DNA of 64,000 bases from Streptomyces venezuelae (GCF_008642275.1 NZ_CP029189.1:992001-1056000); one strand, 5' to 3'. Positions 1-8,722 are shown, counted from the stretch's first letter. The notes: generated by a model not told the origin, from the letters alone. Numbers and translations: made by a program.

Positions 1-536
1 CGGCCGAGCAGCCGGCCGCGGGCCGCCTCGTCGGCGCGCAGGAAGCGTGCGAACTCCCCCTGGGGCAGCAGTACGACCTGGCAGAACTGCTCGCGGCTCA
101 TGCCGAGCAGCTGCTCGATCTCCTCGCCGATCTCCTGGTGCGAGCGGCTGAGCGGCTCCCAGCCCTCGCCGGTGTGCTCGCGCAGCCAGCTCTGGGCCTT
201 GTCCTTGGTGGTGCCCGTGCCGCGCTTCTTGGGGCGCTCCTGTTCGGGCCGCCGGGTGATCTCCAGGCGGCGGCCGCCCGCGGTGAGTTCGAGGGTGACC
301 TCGGTCGGGGTGTGCGCGGCGGCGTGGTCGCTGCGCAGGCTGGTGCCGGGGGCCTGACGGGGGCCGGGCACGGAACCGTAGAGCGCGTAGCAGACGGCGT
401 CGAGCACGGAGGTCTTCCCCGCACCGGTGGGTCCGTGGAGGAGGAAGATGCCGGCGCCGGACAGGGCGTCGAAGTCGATCTGCTGGGGCTCGGCGAACGG
501 TCCGAAGGCGGTCACGGCCAGCCGGTGCAGCCTCAT
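1..536 (-). CDS. sbcC: SbcC exonuclease subunit, N-terminal part (cut by window edge)
   Basis: ATPase subunit of the SbcCD (Mre11-Rad50-like) nuclease, which trims hairpins and double-strand ends. The visible N-terminus reads MRLHRLAVTAFGPFAEPQQI and is followed by a Walker A loop, GPTGAGKTS, at about residues 36-44, as in Rad50/SbcC ATPases. The ATG at 536 overlaps the sbcD stop codon (ATGA), so the two genes are translationally coupled in the usual D-then-C order. The coiled coil, zinc hook and C-terminal ATPase half lie beyond position 1. Confidence 0.93.
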   Translation of the reverse strand, partial: MRLHRLAVTAFGPFAEPQQIDFDALSGAGIFLLHGPTGAGKTSVLDAVCYALYGSVPGPRQAPGTSLRSDHAAAHTPTEVTLELTAGGRRLEITRRPEQERPKKRGTGTTKDKAQSWLREHTGEGWEPLSRSHQEIGEEIEQLLGMSREQFCQVVLLPQGEFARFLRADEAARGRLLG

Positions 537-1702
537 CGGTGGGTCTCCCGGTGGCTGTCGTCGGCCCGTACGTCGTCGAAGGCCGTCTGGAGGACGGCCC
601 GTTCGGCCTCGTCCGCCTGGCCGCCGCCGCGGACGTGGGCGACGAAGTCCTCGGCGATCTCCTGGTCGCTGCGGCCCTTGAGCCGCTGGGCGTAGGAGGC
701 GCCGGTGTCGTCCTGGCGGCCCTCGGGTTCGAAGGCGAGGGCGAGGGTGTGCGGGAAGCGTGCGGCGAGCCGGGCCATGGGGTCGTCGGGGCGGACCGGG
801 TCGGTGAGGGTGGCCTCCACCCAGGCGTCCTCGTGGACCTGGTGCGCCGGGTCGCCCAGCAGGTCCTCCAGCCGTCCCCGGAGCCGTGCGAGGGTGCGCG
901 GGACGGGGGTGCCGATCCGCTCGGCCGTGGCGATCTCGCCCCGCGCACCGAGTTCGATCAGCCACATCGTCTTGCGGTGGTCCGCCTCGGAGAAGGAGTA
1001 GGCGAGCGGGGAACCGGAGTAGCGGACCCGTTCGTTGATCGTCTGGCTGCCGTGGAGGTGGCCCAGGGCGGCGTAGTCCACGCCGTCGAAGACGGAGGCC
1101 GGCACGGCTTCGACCCCGCCGACGGTGATGTCGCGTTCGCTGTCGCTGGCCTGTCCGCCCGTGACGAAGGCGTGCGCGAGGACGATCGAACGGGTACCGG
1201 GCGGGCGGGACGCGAGGTCGGCGCGGATCCGGTCCATGGCGGCGCCGAGGACGGCCTCGTGGCTCACCCTGTCCGTGCCGAACTGGTCCTTGACCAGGGC
1301 GGGCTCCAGGTACGGCAGTCCGTACAGCGCCACGTCACCGTGTACGTCGGCCAGGACGACGGGGTCGGCGCAGCCGGCCGGGTCGGTACGCAGGTGGATC
1401 CCGGCCCGGCCGATCAGCCCGGCGCCGACGCCGAGCCGGCGCGCGGAGTCGTGGTTGCCGGAGATCATCACGGTGGGGACGCCCAGGTCGGCGAGGCGGT
1501 GCAGGGCCCGGTCGTAGAGCTCGACGGCGGGCAGCGGGGGCACGGCCCGGTCGTAGACGTCACCGGCGACGAGGACGGCGTCGACCTCGTGCTCGCGGAC
1601 GGTCTCGATCAGGTGGTCGACGAAGACCGCCTGGGCACCGAGCAGGTTGACCCGGTGGAAGGCCCGGCCGAGGTGCCAGTCGGAGGTGTGCAGGAACTTC
1701 AC
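533..1702 (-). CDS. sbcD: SbcD exonuclease subunit
   Basis: Metallophosphoesterase subunit of the SbcCD nuclease, 389 aa. The Mn-binding motifs are visible in order: DWHLG at residues 8-12, GDVYDR, SGNHD, and GHLHGSQ. This is the standard set for SbcD/Mre11 nucleases, and the length fits the family. Its stop overlaps the sbcC start by four bases, so the pair forms a coupled operon read leftward. It is probably a housekeeping DNA-repair gene. Confidence 0.95.
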   Translation of the reverse strand: MKFLHTSDWHLGRAFHRVNLLGAQAVFVDHLIETVREHEVDAVLVAGDVYDRAVPPLPAVELYDRALHRLADLGVPTVMISGNHDSARRLGVGAGLIGRAGIHLRTDPAGCADPVVLADVHGDVALYGLPYLEPALVKDQFGTDRVSHEAVLGAAMDRIRADLASRPPGTRSIVLAHAFVTGGQASDSERDITVGGVEAVPASVFDGVDYAALGHLHGSQTINERVRYSGSPLAYSFSEADHRKTMWLIELGARGEIATAERIGTPVPRTLARLRGRLEDLLGDPAHQVHEDAWVEATLTDPVRPDDPMARLAARFPHTLALAFEPEGRQDDTGASYAQRLKGRSDQEIAEDFVAHVRGGGQADEAERAVLQTAFDDVRADDSHRETHR

Positions 1703-1786
1703 TCGCCGGCCCCGCCGCGCATGCCGTCTCCCCCTGGTCGTGTCCCGGTCCTGAACCCCTCTACGCTAACCCGTCCCCGGGGGCAC

Positions 1787-2413
1787 TCAGGGCGCGTACG
1801 TCTCTCCGCCGAGGGTGAGACCGGCGCTGCCCGCGGTGGTGTCGGCGAGCCAGGCCTCGAAGGCGGGCAGGTCCGCCTCCGGGAGGGCCACCTCGATCTC
1901 GACTTCTGCCCCGTAGCGCAGGTCCACCACGGTCCGGCCGGTGGAGCGCAGATCGTTCTGGATCTTGCCGGCCCGCTGGTGGTCGACCGTGACGGTGGCC
2001 AGCCGGTAGCGGCGCCGGGTGACGGTGCCGAGCTCGTCGAGGGCCTCGCCGACGACCCCGCCGTAGGCCCTGATCAGGCCGCCGGCACCGAGCTTCACGC
2101 CGCCGTAGTAGCGGGTGACGACGGCGACCGCGTAGCGGATGTCACGGCGCATGAGCATCTGCAGCATGGGCACCCCGGCGGTGCCGCCGGGCTCGCCGTC
2201 GTCGCTGGCCTTCTGGACGGACGCGTCGGCACCGACGACGTAGGCGAAGCAGTTGTGCGTGGCGGCGGGGTGCTCCTTGCGGATGCGCGCGACGAAGTCC
2301 TGGGCCTCCTGCTCGGTCGCGGCGGGTGCGAGCGAGCACAGGAAGCGCGAACGGTTGATCTCGGACTCGTGCGCGCCCTCCCGGGCCACCGTCACGTACT
2401 GGTCTGCCTTCAC
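1787..2413 (-). CDS. YigZ/IMPACT family protein
   Basis: A 208 aa protein of the UPF0029 (YigZ/IMPACT) family. The core signature is visible: SRFLC near residue 22, ATHNCFAY, a SDDGEPGGTAG block, and the tract RYYGGVKLGAGGLIRAYG. A C-terminal ferredoxin-like domain follows. Eukaryotic IMPACT modulates Gcn2; the bacterial role is not settled (ribosome or RNA binding has been proposed), so no specific reaction is assigned. It lies downstream of nothing obviously related and is read in the same direction as sbcDC, 84 bases away. Confidence 0.9.
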   Translation of the reverse strand: MKADQYVTVAREGAHESEINRSRFLCSLAPAATEQEAQDFVARIRKEHPAATHNCFAYVVGADASVQKASDDGEPGGTAGVPMLQMLMRRDIRYAVAVVTRYYGGVKLGAGGLIRAYGGVVGEALDELGTVTRRRYRLATVTVDHQRAGKIQNDLRSTGRTVVDLRYGAEVEIEVALPEADLPAFEAWLADTTAGSAGLTLGGETYAP

Positions 2414-2483
2414 CTCACCACCCTAAGCGGTGCGCAGCGGGCCCCCGCCCGCCCGTCGCGGGGGCGGGAGTAGGTTGGCGGAC

Positions 2484-3011
2484 ATGGATCTGCGGGGGTG
2501 GAACTACCGGTACGTGGGGCCGGCAGAGCTGTGTGGGCTCGTCCGGCCCGAGCACGAGGGCCGGCGCATCCGCTCGGCCGCGGAGTTCGGGGAATGGGCC
2601 TCGGGCCCGGCGGCGGCCGACCTGTCCGAGCCGGTCACGTTCGTCGTGGACCGCGGCGGCGTGCTGCGACTCGCGCCGCGCCGCAGCGAGCACGTGGTCT
2701 GCGCCGGCGGTGACACGGTGCTGAGCGCCGGGGAGATCGCCTTCGGGCGGGAGGCCGGGCGGTGGGCGGTCCGTGCGGTGAGCAACCAGTCGACCGGATA
2801 CTGCCCGGACCCCGTCTCGTGGCGGGCCGTCGCGGACGCCCTGGACGCGGCCGGACTCGCGCCGCGCCCGGGCGGTTTCACCCACGAGGTGGTCTTCCGC
2901 CGCTGCCCGTCCTGCGCGCAGCTGAACATCGTCCGGGACGAGTACTTCGTCTGCGTCTTCTGCGACGCGTCCCTGCCACCGTCCTGGAACGTGGACCCGT
3001 CAGCGGGGTAG
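2484..3011 (+). CDS. Conserved hypothetical protein with C-terminal zinc ribbon
   Basis: A 175 aa soluble protein starting MDLRGWNYRY. I chose this ATG over one 18 codons upstream because the extra residues are low-complexity Arg/Gly/Pro. The clearest element is a C-terminal four-cysteine cluster, CPSC at 141-144 and CVFC at 157-160, a likely structural zinc ribbon. No enzyme motif was recognised. It is divergent from the YigZ gene, and its last 12 bases overlap the 3' end of the convergent neighbour. Function unknown. Confidence 0.8.
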   Translation: MDLRGWNYRYVGPAELCGLVRPEHEGRRIRSAAEFGEWASGPAAADLSEPVTFVVDRGGVLRLAPRRSEHVVCAGGDTVLSAGEIAFGREAGRWAVRAVSNQSTGYCPDPVSWRAVADALDAAGLAPRPGGFTHEVVFRRCPSCAQLNIVRDEYFVCVFCDASLPPSWNVDPSAG

Positions 3012-3554
3012 GCGGCCCACCGCGGCCCGCAGCCTCTCGCGCCCCGACGCGACGCTCGCTTCCCACAGGCCCGCCACGTCACCGCTCAGCGAGCGCTTCT
3101 GCAGCGCTTCCTCCTCGGCCCGGAAGACGGAGCCCCCGGGAAGGCTCTGGTCCAGCAGGCCCACCGCGGTGAGCGCGGCGTGACCGCAGGAGAGCGCGTG
3201 GCCGGCCTCCGCCGAGGCGTTGGCCAGCAACGCGTACCGCAGGACGAGGACGCCGAAGAAGGCGTAGGTCCCGGCGACATCGGTGATGGCCCCTTCGCGC
3301 GGCCGCAGTTCCGGGAAACCCTCCAGTGCGCGCACGCGCTCGGCGGCGTCGGGCAGCGCCCGGTCCGCGCACCAGAGGCCCTGCAGGGACTCCACGCAGA
3401 GGTCCAGGTCGGCCTGGCGGTCCGGTGCGCCCGCCCGCATGCCGAGGAACAGCGGCACGGTGCGTTCGGCGCAGGCCGCCACGTACAGGCGGACCTCTTC
3501 GTCACCACCCGTGCGCAGGGTCTCCGCGACGGCCGCCTCGACCAGTGTGTCCAC
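3000..3554 (-). CDS. Conserved hypothetical protein
   Basis: A 184 aa acidic, mostly helical protein with no signal peptide or membrane span. It carries no motif I recognise. Third-position GC is strong across the reading frame and the end overlaps the convergent zinc-ribbon gene by 12 bases, which supports a real gene. The composition (many Ala, Leu, Glu and spaced Cys) suggests an alpha-helical repeat or bundle. Function unknown. Confidence 0.75.
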   Translation of the reverse strand: MDTLVEAAVAETLRTGGDEEVRLYVAACAERTVPLFLGMRAGAPDRQADLDLCVESLQGLWCADRALPDAAERVRALEGFPELRPREGAITDVAGTYAFFGVLVLRYALLANASAEAGHALSCGHAALTAVGLLDQSLPGGSVFRAEEEALQKRSLSGDVAGLWEASVASGRERLRAAVGRLPR

Positions 3555-3726
3555 GCCCCGCCCCCCGCACCGTTCGAACGAACCGGCAGACTACCGTGCG
3601 GTTCCGCGACCGGAGCCGGGGAATCGCGCCGGGCGGTTTTCGGTTGACGCGGCTGAGCGCCGGTCCGACGCGGTGAACGAGCAGCGGACGGACCGGCGGG
3701 GACAAGAGCACCAGGAGGCGGCACAC

Positions 3727-4131
3727 GTGTACGGCGATCCGGCAACCATCCGCAAGATCCTCACCGAGCTGGGCGACACCTGGGCCGTGGTGGGACTCTC
3801 GAACAACCAGGACCGCGCGGCCTACGGGGTGGCGCGGGTGCTCCAGCGGTTCGGCAAGCGCGTGATCCCCGTGCATCCCAAGGCCGAGACCGTGCACGGT
3901 GAGCCCGGGTACGCCTCGCTGGCGGACATCCCGTTCAAGGTGGACGTGGTGGACGTGTTCGTGAACAGCGAGCTGGCCGGTCCCGTGGCCGACCAGGCCG
4001 CCGCCGTCGGCGCCGAGGCCGTCTGGTTCCAGCTCGGCGTGATCGACGAGGCGGCCTACGCCCGGACCCGCGGGGCGGGGCTGGAGATGGTCATGGACCG
4101 CTGCCCCGCGATCGAGATCCCGGCGCTCTAG
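3727..4131 (+). CDS. CoA-binding (YccU-like) protein
   Basis: A 134 aa protein of the CoA_binding_2 family, a small Rossmann fold that binds CoA. It opens VYGDPATIRKILTEL, with the nucleotide-binding strand WAVVGLSNN near residues 17-25 and the family tract KRVIPVHPKA. The GTG at 3727 is preferred because AGGAGG lies eight bases upstream. The stop codon shares bases with that of the convergent XRE-cupin gene. The physiological role of these proteins is poorly defined. Confidence 0.88.
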   Translation: MYGDPATIRKILTELGDTWAVVGLSNNQDRAAYGVARVLQRFGKRVIPVHPKAETVHGEPGYASLADIPFKVDVVDVFVNSELAGPVADQAAAVGAEAVWFQLGVIDEAAYARTRGAGLEMVMDRCPAIEIPAL

Positions 4132-4796
4132 GTGGTGTCCGGCAGCTCGTGGCCGGCGGCCGCGCCGGTACCGGTGCCGGTGCCCCCGTGCGCATGTGCG
4201 GGGGCATGCGCGGGAGCCGGCGCCGAGACCGGCGGGACCGACACCGCGAGGGTCATCTCCATCGGCACCGAGCCGTCGTTGCGGTAGGAGTGCGCGAGAT
4301 TCGCCTCGAAGGTGGCCGCGGCCCCGGCGGGGACGCGGAACTCCTCCTCGCCGACGACCAGCGTCAGCTCCCCCGCCGTGACGTGCAGCATCTCGATGGT
4401 GCCGGACGGGTGCGGGACGGAGTCCGTCCCCTCGCCCGGCACCAGGTGCCAGGTCCACAGCTCCATCGGCCCGCGCTCGTCGGTGCCGATCAGCATGGTC
4501 GTCGAACTGCCCGCCTCGCTCGACCAGATCCGCACCACCTGGTCCGGCGGGACGACGCGGACCTGCGGGCCCCGGTCGTGGTCGAGGAGGGCGGAGATGC
4601 TGACGCCGAGGGCGTCGGCCAGCCGCACCGTGGTGCCCACGCTGGGGTTCGTACGGGCCTGCTCGATCTGGATGATCATCCCGCGGCTCACTCCCGCGCG
4701 GGCCGCCAGGGAGTCCAGGGTGAAGCCGCGCTCGCCGCGCCACCGCTTGAGGTTCCGGGCGAGCGCCTGGGTGAGCTGTTCGAGATCCGACACCAT
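4128..4796 (-). CDS. XRE-family regulator with cupin sensor domain
   Basis: A 222 aa DNA-binding protein starting MVSDLEQL; a start eight codons upstream at 4820 is possible. A helix-turn-helix (residues about 10-62, with FTLDSLAARAGVSRGMIIQIE) is followed by a cupin barrel (about 110-185, with the HVTAGELTLVVGEE strand pair) and a His/Ala/Gly/Thr-rich tail. The layout is the common XRE-cupin type that senses a small molecule and controls an adjacent exporter. It is divergent from an EamA transporter across an unusually AT-rich spacer, so it probably controls that gene and itself. Confidence 0.9.
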   Translation of the reverse strand: MVSDLEQLTQALARNLKRWRGERGFTLDSLAARAGVSRGMIIQIEQARTNPSVGTTVRLADALGVSISALLDHDRGPQVRVVPPDQVVRIWSSEAGSSTTMLIGTDERGPMELWTWHLVPGEGTDSVPHPSGTIEMLHVTAGELTLVVGEEEFRVPAGAAATFEANLAHSYRNDGSVPMEMTLAVSVPPVSAPAPAHAPAHAHGGTGTGTGAAAGHELPDTT

Positions 4797-4898
4797 TCCG
4801 TCCAATATTCTGGATGACACAGTCCAACAGAGTGCACTATCGTGTGCTGTATTCGATGCTGCACTCCAGCGTTCACTGCACTGTACTGCGAGGCCCCC
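4797..4898. promoter_or_regulatory. Shared promoter/operator region, XRE regulator and EamA exporter
   Basis: This spacer between divergent starts is much richer in A/T than its surroundings. It holds repeated TGCAC/CACTG-type words: an imperfect dyad AGTGCAC-tatc-GTGTGCT at about 4831-4848, and CACTGCACTGTACTG near 4875. The repeats are visible; operator function is inferred from the gene arrangement. Confidence 0.45.
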
Positions 4899-5765
4899 AT
4901 GACCGCCCTCTTCGCCCTGGCCACAGCCGTGCTGTGGGGGCTCGCCGACTTCGGCGGCGGGCTGCTGACCCGCCGGATCCCGGCGCTCACGGTGGTCGTG
5001 GTCTCGCAGGTCGTCGCCGTGGTGGTGCTCGGCGCGGTGGTCCTCGGCACCGGCGCCTGGCAGGAGGCCGGTCCGCAGCTGTGGTTCGCGGTCGGCGCGG
5101 GCCTGGTCGGGCCGGTCGCCATGCTCAGCTTCTACAAGGCGCTGGCCCTCGGCCCGATGGGCGTGGTCTCACCGCTGGGCTCCCTCGGCGTGGTCGTGCC
5201 CGTCACCGTGGGGCTGATACTCGGCGAGCGGCCCGGCCTCGGCCAGTTCGCGGGGATCGCCGTGGCGGTCGTCGGCATCGTCCTGGCGGGCGGTCCGGAG
5301 CTGCGCGGCGCGCCCGTCCAGCGGCAGGCCGTCATCCTCACCCTGGTCGCGGCCTTCGGCTTCGGCGCGGTGATGGCCCTGATCTCGGAGGCCTCCAGCA
5401 GCATCACCGGACTGTTCCTCGCGCTGTTCGTGCAGCGGGTCACCAATGTCGCCGTGGGTGGCGCCGCCCTGTGGGCGCAGACCCGGCGCGGCATACCCGC
5501 GCTTCCGGCCGGTTCCGGCCCGAAGCTCCTGTGGAGCCTGCTGCCCGCCCTGGCCTTCGTCGGCCTCGCGGACGTCGCGGCGAACGGCACGTATTCCATA
5601 GCCGCGCAGAACGGCCCGGTCACCATGGCCGCCGTGCTGTCCTCGCTCTACCCGGTGATCACCGCGCTCGCCGCCTTCGCCGTGCTCAAGGAACGGCTGC
5701 GTACGGTCCAGGCCGCGGGCGCCGGCCTGGCCCTCGCCGGAACGGTTCTCCTGGCCGCGGGCTGA
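4899..5765 (+). CDS. EamA/DMT-family exporter
   Basis: A 288 aa integral membrane protein of the drug/metabolite transporter superfamily, with two five-helix EamA repeats. It starts MTALFALATAVLWGLADFGG; the ATG at 4899 places the first membrane helix directly at the N-terminus. The second repeat begins near QAVILTLVAAFGFG. Such proteins export amino acids or other small metabolites across the inner membrane. Substrate is unknown, but the divergent XRE-cupin regulator probably senses it. Confidence 0.9.
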   Translation: MTALFALATAVLWGLADFGGGLLTRRIPALTVVVVSQVVAVVVLGAVVLGTGAWQEAGPQLWFAVGAGLVGPVAMLSFYKALALGPMGVVSPLGSLGVVVPVTVGLILGERPGLGQFAGIAVAVVGIVLAGGPELRGAPVQRQAVILTLVAAFGFGAVMALISEASSSITGLFLALFVQRVTNVAVGGAALWAQTRRGIPALPAGSGPKLLWSLLPALAFVGLADVAANGTYSIAAQNGPVTMAAVLSSLYPVITALAAFAVLKERLRTVQAAGAGLALAGTVLLAAG

Positions 5766-5900
5766 GCGACCCCACACCGGGCGGTCCCACGCCGAGCGGC
5801 TCTACGCCGGGCAGCCCTACGAGCGCTCGGCCTCCGCCAGCTCTGTCTCCGCGAGCTCGGCTTCCGCGAGCTCGGCTTCGGCGAGTTCTGCCTCCGTGAG
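5766..5900. repeat. Tandem 15-base repeats running across a stop codon
   Basis: Fifteen-base units follow each other in register: four GC-rich units at 5766-5825 downstream of the EamA gene, then five related CTCGGCTTCCGCGAG-type units at 5826-5900 encoding the tail of the acyltransferase. The coding part translates on the minus strand as repeated ELAEA pentapeptides. The two blocks differ in sequence but share the same period. Confidence 0.7.
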
Positions 5901-6623
5901 CTCTGCCAGACCGCGCAGCTGCTCCGACGTCATCCCGTCCGGGATCGGTACCGGCGCCGGCGTGCGCAGCGGCGGCTGCCAGCCCGTCTCCGGCTGCCAG
6001 CGCCGTACGATCCGCGCCGGCGCCCCCGCCACCACGGCGTGGTCGGGGACCTCTCCCCGTACGACCGCGCCCGCTGCCACCACCACGTTGCGGCCGAGGC
6101 GCGCGCCCGGCAGGATCACCGATCCGGTGCCGAGCCAGCACCCGGGCCCGATCTCCACGGGTGTGCTGCGCGGCCACTGCCGGCCGACGGGCTCGTGCGG
6201 GTCGTCGTAGCTGTGGTTGGTGGACGTGATGTAGACGTCCGGGCCGCAGAAGGTGTTCGACCCGATGGTGATCCGGGCGTCGGCGATGACATGGCTGTTG
6301 CGGCCGATGACCACCCCGTCGCCGAGCACCAGCATCGGCTCGGACCCCAGGTCGAGGTCCGGCATCATCCCGGCGGTGAGCGTCACCTGCTCGCCGATGA
6401 TGCAGTGCCCGCCGAGCCGGATCCACCGCTCGCCGAAGACGGTGCCCTGCGGGAAGGCGAGCCGGGTTCCGTCCCCGATCGCACCGAACCTGAGCCGCCC
6501 CGGGGTCTGCGCGGTGACCGCGCCGGCCTGCTGCATCCAGCGCCAGCCGGTGTGGACCACGCGGCTCGCCAGCCGGCGGCGCGCGGCCGTCAGAGATGAG
6601 AACGTGTTCTGTTTCTTCGGCAC
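5817..6623 (-). CDS. Hexapeptide-repeat acyltransferase
   Basis: A 268 aa left-handed beta-helix protein of the LbH acyltransferase group (maltose/galactoside O-acetyltransferase-like). Residues about 45-205 contain many hexapeptide turns (IIGEQVTLTAG, VVIGRNSHVIADARITIGSN, NVVVAAGAVVRGEV). The tract TSTNHSYDDP contains the likely catalytic His. It would transfer an acyl group from CoA to a hydroxyl or amino acceptor, often a sugar. The last 30 residues are an ELAEA pentapeptide repeat encoded by 15-base tandem repeats, probably a helical tail. Acceptor unknown. Confidence 0.88.
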   Translation of the reverse strand: MPKKQNTFSSLTAARRRLASRVVHTGWRWMQQAGAVTAQTPGRLRFGAIGDGTRLAFPQGTVFGERWIRLGGHCIIGEQVTLTAGMMPDLDLGSEPMLVLGDGVVIGRNSHVIADARITIGSNTFCGPDVYITSTNHSYDDPHEPVGRQWPRSTPVEIGPGCWLGTGSVILPGARLGRNVVVAAGAVVRGEVPDHAVVAGAPARIVRRWQPETGWQPPLRTPAPVPIPDGMTSEQLRGLAELTEAELAEAELAEAELAETELAEAERS

Positions 6624-6761
6624 CCGGCCACGGTAGTGCGCCGGATGCCGCTCGCCCCGGTCACGCTCCTGTGATCTTCACCCCATCGCCGGTGCGGCGG
6701 CCCGCGTGGCCTACGGTGCCACTAGCGCGGCAACCGGACGACGGACGCAGAGGAAGAGAAC

Positions 6762-7307
6762 ATGACGCACCAGGCGGCCCAGGCACTCGTGGCGGGTGTC
6801 GGCGGCAGGAACCCGGACATCGACCCGACGGCCTTCACGGCTCCGACCTCGGTCGTGGTCGGCGACGTCACCCTCGCCGCGGGCGCGAGCATCTGGTACT
6901 CGGCGGTGCTGCGCGCCGACTGCGGCCCGATCACGCTCGGCGCCGACAGCAACGTGCAGGACAACTGCACGGTGCACGTGGACCCCGGCTTCCCGGTCTC
7001 GATCGGCGAGCGCGTGTCCATCGGGCACAACGCCGTCGTACACGGCTGCACCGTCGAGGACGACTGCCTGATCGGCATGGGCGCGACCGTCCTGAACGGC
7101 GCCGTGATCGGCGCCGGTTCGCTGGTGGCGGCGCAGGCCCTGGTCCCGCAGGGCATGGTCGTGCCGCCCGGCTCCCTCGTCGCCGGCGTGCCTGCCAAGG
7201 TCCGCCGTGAGCTGACCGACGAGGAACGCGAGGGCATCAAGGTCAACGCCCTGATGTACGTGGAACTGGCCAAGCAGCACCGGGCGTCGGTGACTCCGGA
7301 CGCCTAA
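6762..7307 (+). CDS. Gamma-carbonic anhydrase family protein
   Basis: A 181 aa trimeric left-handed beta-helix protein. The zinc ligands of the gamma-carbonic anhydrase family are present: His in DNCTVHVD and the two His of GHNAVVHGC. It begins MTHQAAQALVAGVGG and ends in a short helix. Many family members are active only after redox or cofactor changes, so activity cannot be assumed. It is divergent from the LbH acyltransferase; the 138-base spacer must hold both promoters. Confidence 0.92.
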   Translation: MTHQAAQALVAGVGGRNPDIDPTAFTAPTSVVVGDVTLAAGASIWYSAVLRADCGPITLGADSNVQDNCTVHVDPGFPVSIGERVSIGHNAVVHGCTVEDDCLIGMGATVLNGAVIGAGSLVAAQALVPQGMVVPPGSLVAGVPAKVRRELTDEEREGIKVNALMYVELAKQHRASVTPDA

Positions 7308-7993
7308 CGGCTGTCCCACGCGGCCGCGAGCAGGGCCCTGACGGCCCTGTAGTCGTCGTGTCGCGTTCCGGGGCCCGGCGTCGCGCTGCCGGTGGCCTCC
7401 TGCCCCGCGACCCCTTCCCGGACGGTCCGCTCGGTGAGGGCGGCGCCCCGCTCCAGGAGCCGTGCCACCGAGGCCGGGCACCCGAAGCGGGCCGCCCAGT
7501 CGAGCGGGGTGCGGTCCCGCCTCGTCTCCTCGATGTCGGCGCCCCGGTCCAGCAGCAGGTCCACCGTCTCCGGGTCCCCCTTCTGCAGCGCGACGGCCGC
7601 CAGGATCAGCGGCACGTAGCCCGCCCGGCCCGCGGGGCCGCCCGGTGGGGCCCCGGCGTCGAGCAGGGCCCGGGCCACCTCCGTGTGCCCGAGCATCGCG
7701 GCCATGGCCATCGGCGTCGCCTCGCCGTAGGGGCCCGCCTCGACCCGGGGGTCCGCGCCCGCCGCGAGGAGCAGCCGGACGACCTCCGCGTGGCCGGCGC
7801 ACACGGCCAGGTCCAGCGCCCGCCGGCCGCCGAGGACCCAGGCGTCGGCCTCCGCTCCCCCGGCCAGCAACAACCGCACGGCGGCCGTGTCGCCCGCCTC
7901 GGCGGCACGGCCGAGCCCGTTCACCAACGGGTGGTAGTGGTCCTCCCGGCCCTCGGCCGACCAGTGCGGCTCCGCTCGCGCCGTCGCCGTCAT
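7304..7993 (-). CDS. Ankyrin-repeat protein
   Basis: A 229 aa soluble protein built mainly of ankyrin repeats from about residue 25 to 180. Typical units are visible: GDTAAVRLLLAGGAEADA, GHAEVVRLLLAAGADPRV, GHTEVARALLDAGAPP and DPETVDLLLDRGADIEETRRDRTPLDWAARFG. These act as protein-binding scaffolds. The ATG at 7993 overlaps the stop of the upstream DedA gene (ATGA), so the two are coupled. Partner unknown. Confidence 0.9.
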   Translation of the reverse strand: MTATARAEPHWSAEGREDHYHPLVNGLGRAAEAGDTAAVRLLLAGGAEADAWVLGGRRALDLAVCAGHAEVVRLLLAAGADPRVEAGPYGEATPMAMAAMLGHTEVARALLDAGAPPGGPAGRAGYVPLILAAVALQKGDPETVDLLLDRGADIEETRRDRTPLDWAARFGCPASVARLLERGAALTERTVREGVAGQEATGSATPGPGTRHDDYRAVRALLAAAWDSR

Positions 7994-8664
7994 TCGCCGA
8001 CGGTGGCCCGGGCCGCCTGCTGCGAGGGGATCTCCGCTTCGGCGGCCGTGCCGGCGGCTGCGGCCGCCTTCTTCATCCGGCTGCGCACCACGAGCGTGAC
8101 CGCGAGCCCGAACAGCACGGCGAGTCCCAGGGCCAGCCAGGAGAACCGCTTCAGCCACGGCTCGGCGACGATCCCGACCGAGTAGATGACGGCCGTGGTG
8201 CCGCCGGCCCAGAGGATGCCGCCGAGGACGTTGGCGACCAGGAACCGCCAGTAGGGCATGTGCAGCACGCCCGCGAGCGGCCCCGCGAAGATCCGCAGCA
8301 GTGCGACGAACCGTCCGAAGAAGACGGCCCACATGCCCCACTTCTCGAACGAGCGCTCCGCCAGCGCCACCTGCTGGGGTCCGAAGTGCTTCGGGAAGCG
8401 CCGCCCCAGCCGCTCCAGCAGCGGCTTGCCGCCGCGGCGGCCGATCGCGTAGCCGATCGAGTCGCCGACGATCGCTCCGGTGATCGCGCAGAGTCCCAGG
8501 ATCACGGGGTCGATCTCCCCGTGCTGCGAGGCCAGCAGCGCCGAGCTGACCAGGATGATCTCTCCGGGCAGCGGGATGCCGAGGCTCTCCAGGCCGATGA
8601 CCAGACCCACCAGGAGATAGATGCTGACCGCCGGAATCGTCTCCAGCCATTCCTGGATGTGCAC
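7990..8664 (-). CDS. DedA-family membrane protein
   Basis: A 224 aa polytopic membrane protein of the DedA/SNARE-associated family. Signatures are ESLGIPLPGEIILV in the first helix and FFGRFVALLRIFAGPLAG in the middle, followed by two C-terminal helices and a Lys/Ala-rich tail. Some DedA proteins recycle undecaprenyl phosphate or other lipids across the membrane; the role here is not certain. Coupled by a four-base overlap to the ankyrin gene downstream. Confidence 0.92.
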   Translation of the reverse strand: MHIQEWLETIPAVSIYLLVGLVIGLESLGIPLPGEIILVSSALLASQHGEIDPVILGLCAITGAIVGDSIGYAIGRRGGKPLLERLGRRFPKHFGPQQVALAERSFEKWGMWAVFFGRFVALLRIFAGPLAGVLHMPYWRFLVANVLGGILWAGGTTAVIYSVGIVAEPWLKRFSWLALGLAVLFGLAVTLVVRSRMKKAAAAAGTAAEAEIPSQQAARATVGE

Positions 8665-8722
8665 CGGTACGTCCTCCCGTGTCGTCCTCGGCGCGCCCCC
8701 TGTGACACGTCGAACGGGCAGC

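Noticed and set aside
539..2473. Long plus-strand open frame across sbcD and the YigZ gene
   Set aside because: Antisense shadow of two well-identified genes; Gly/Val/Asp-rich translation without motifs.
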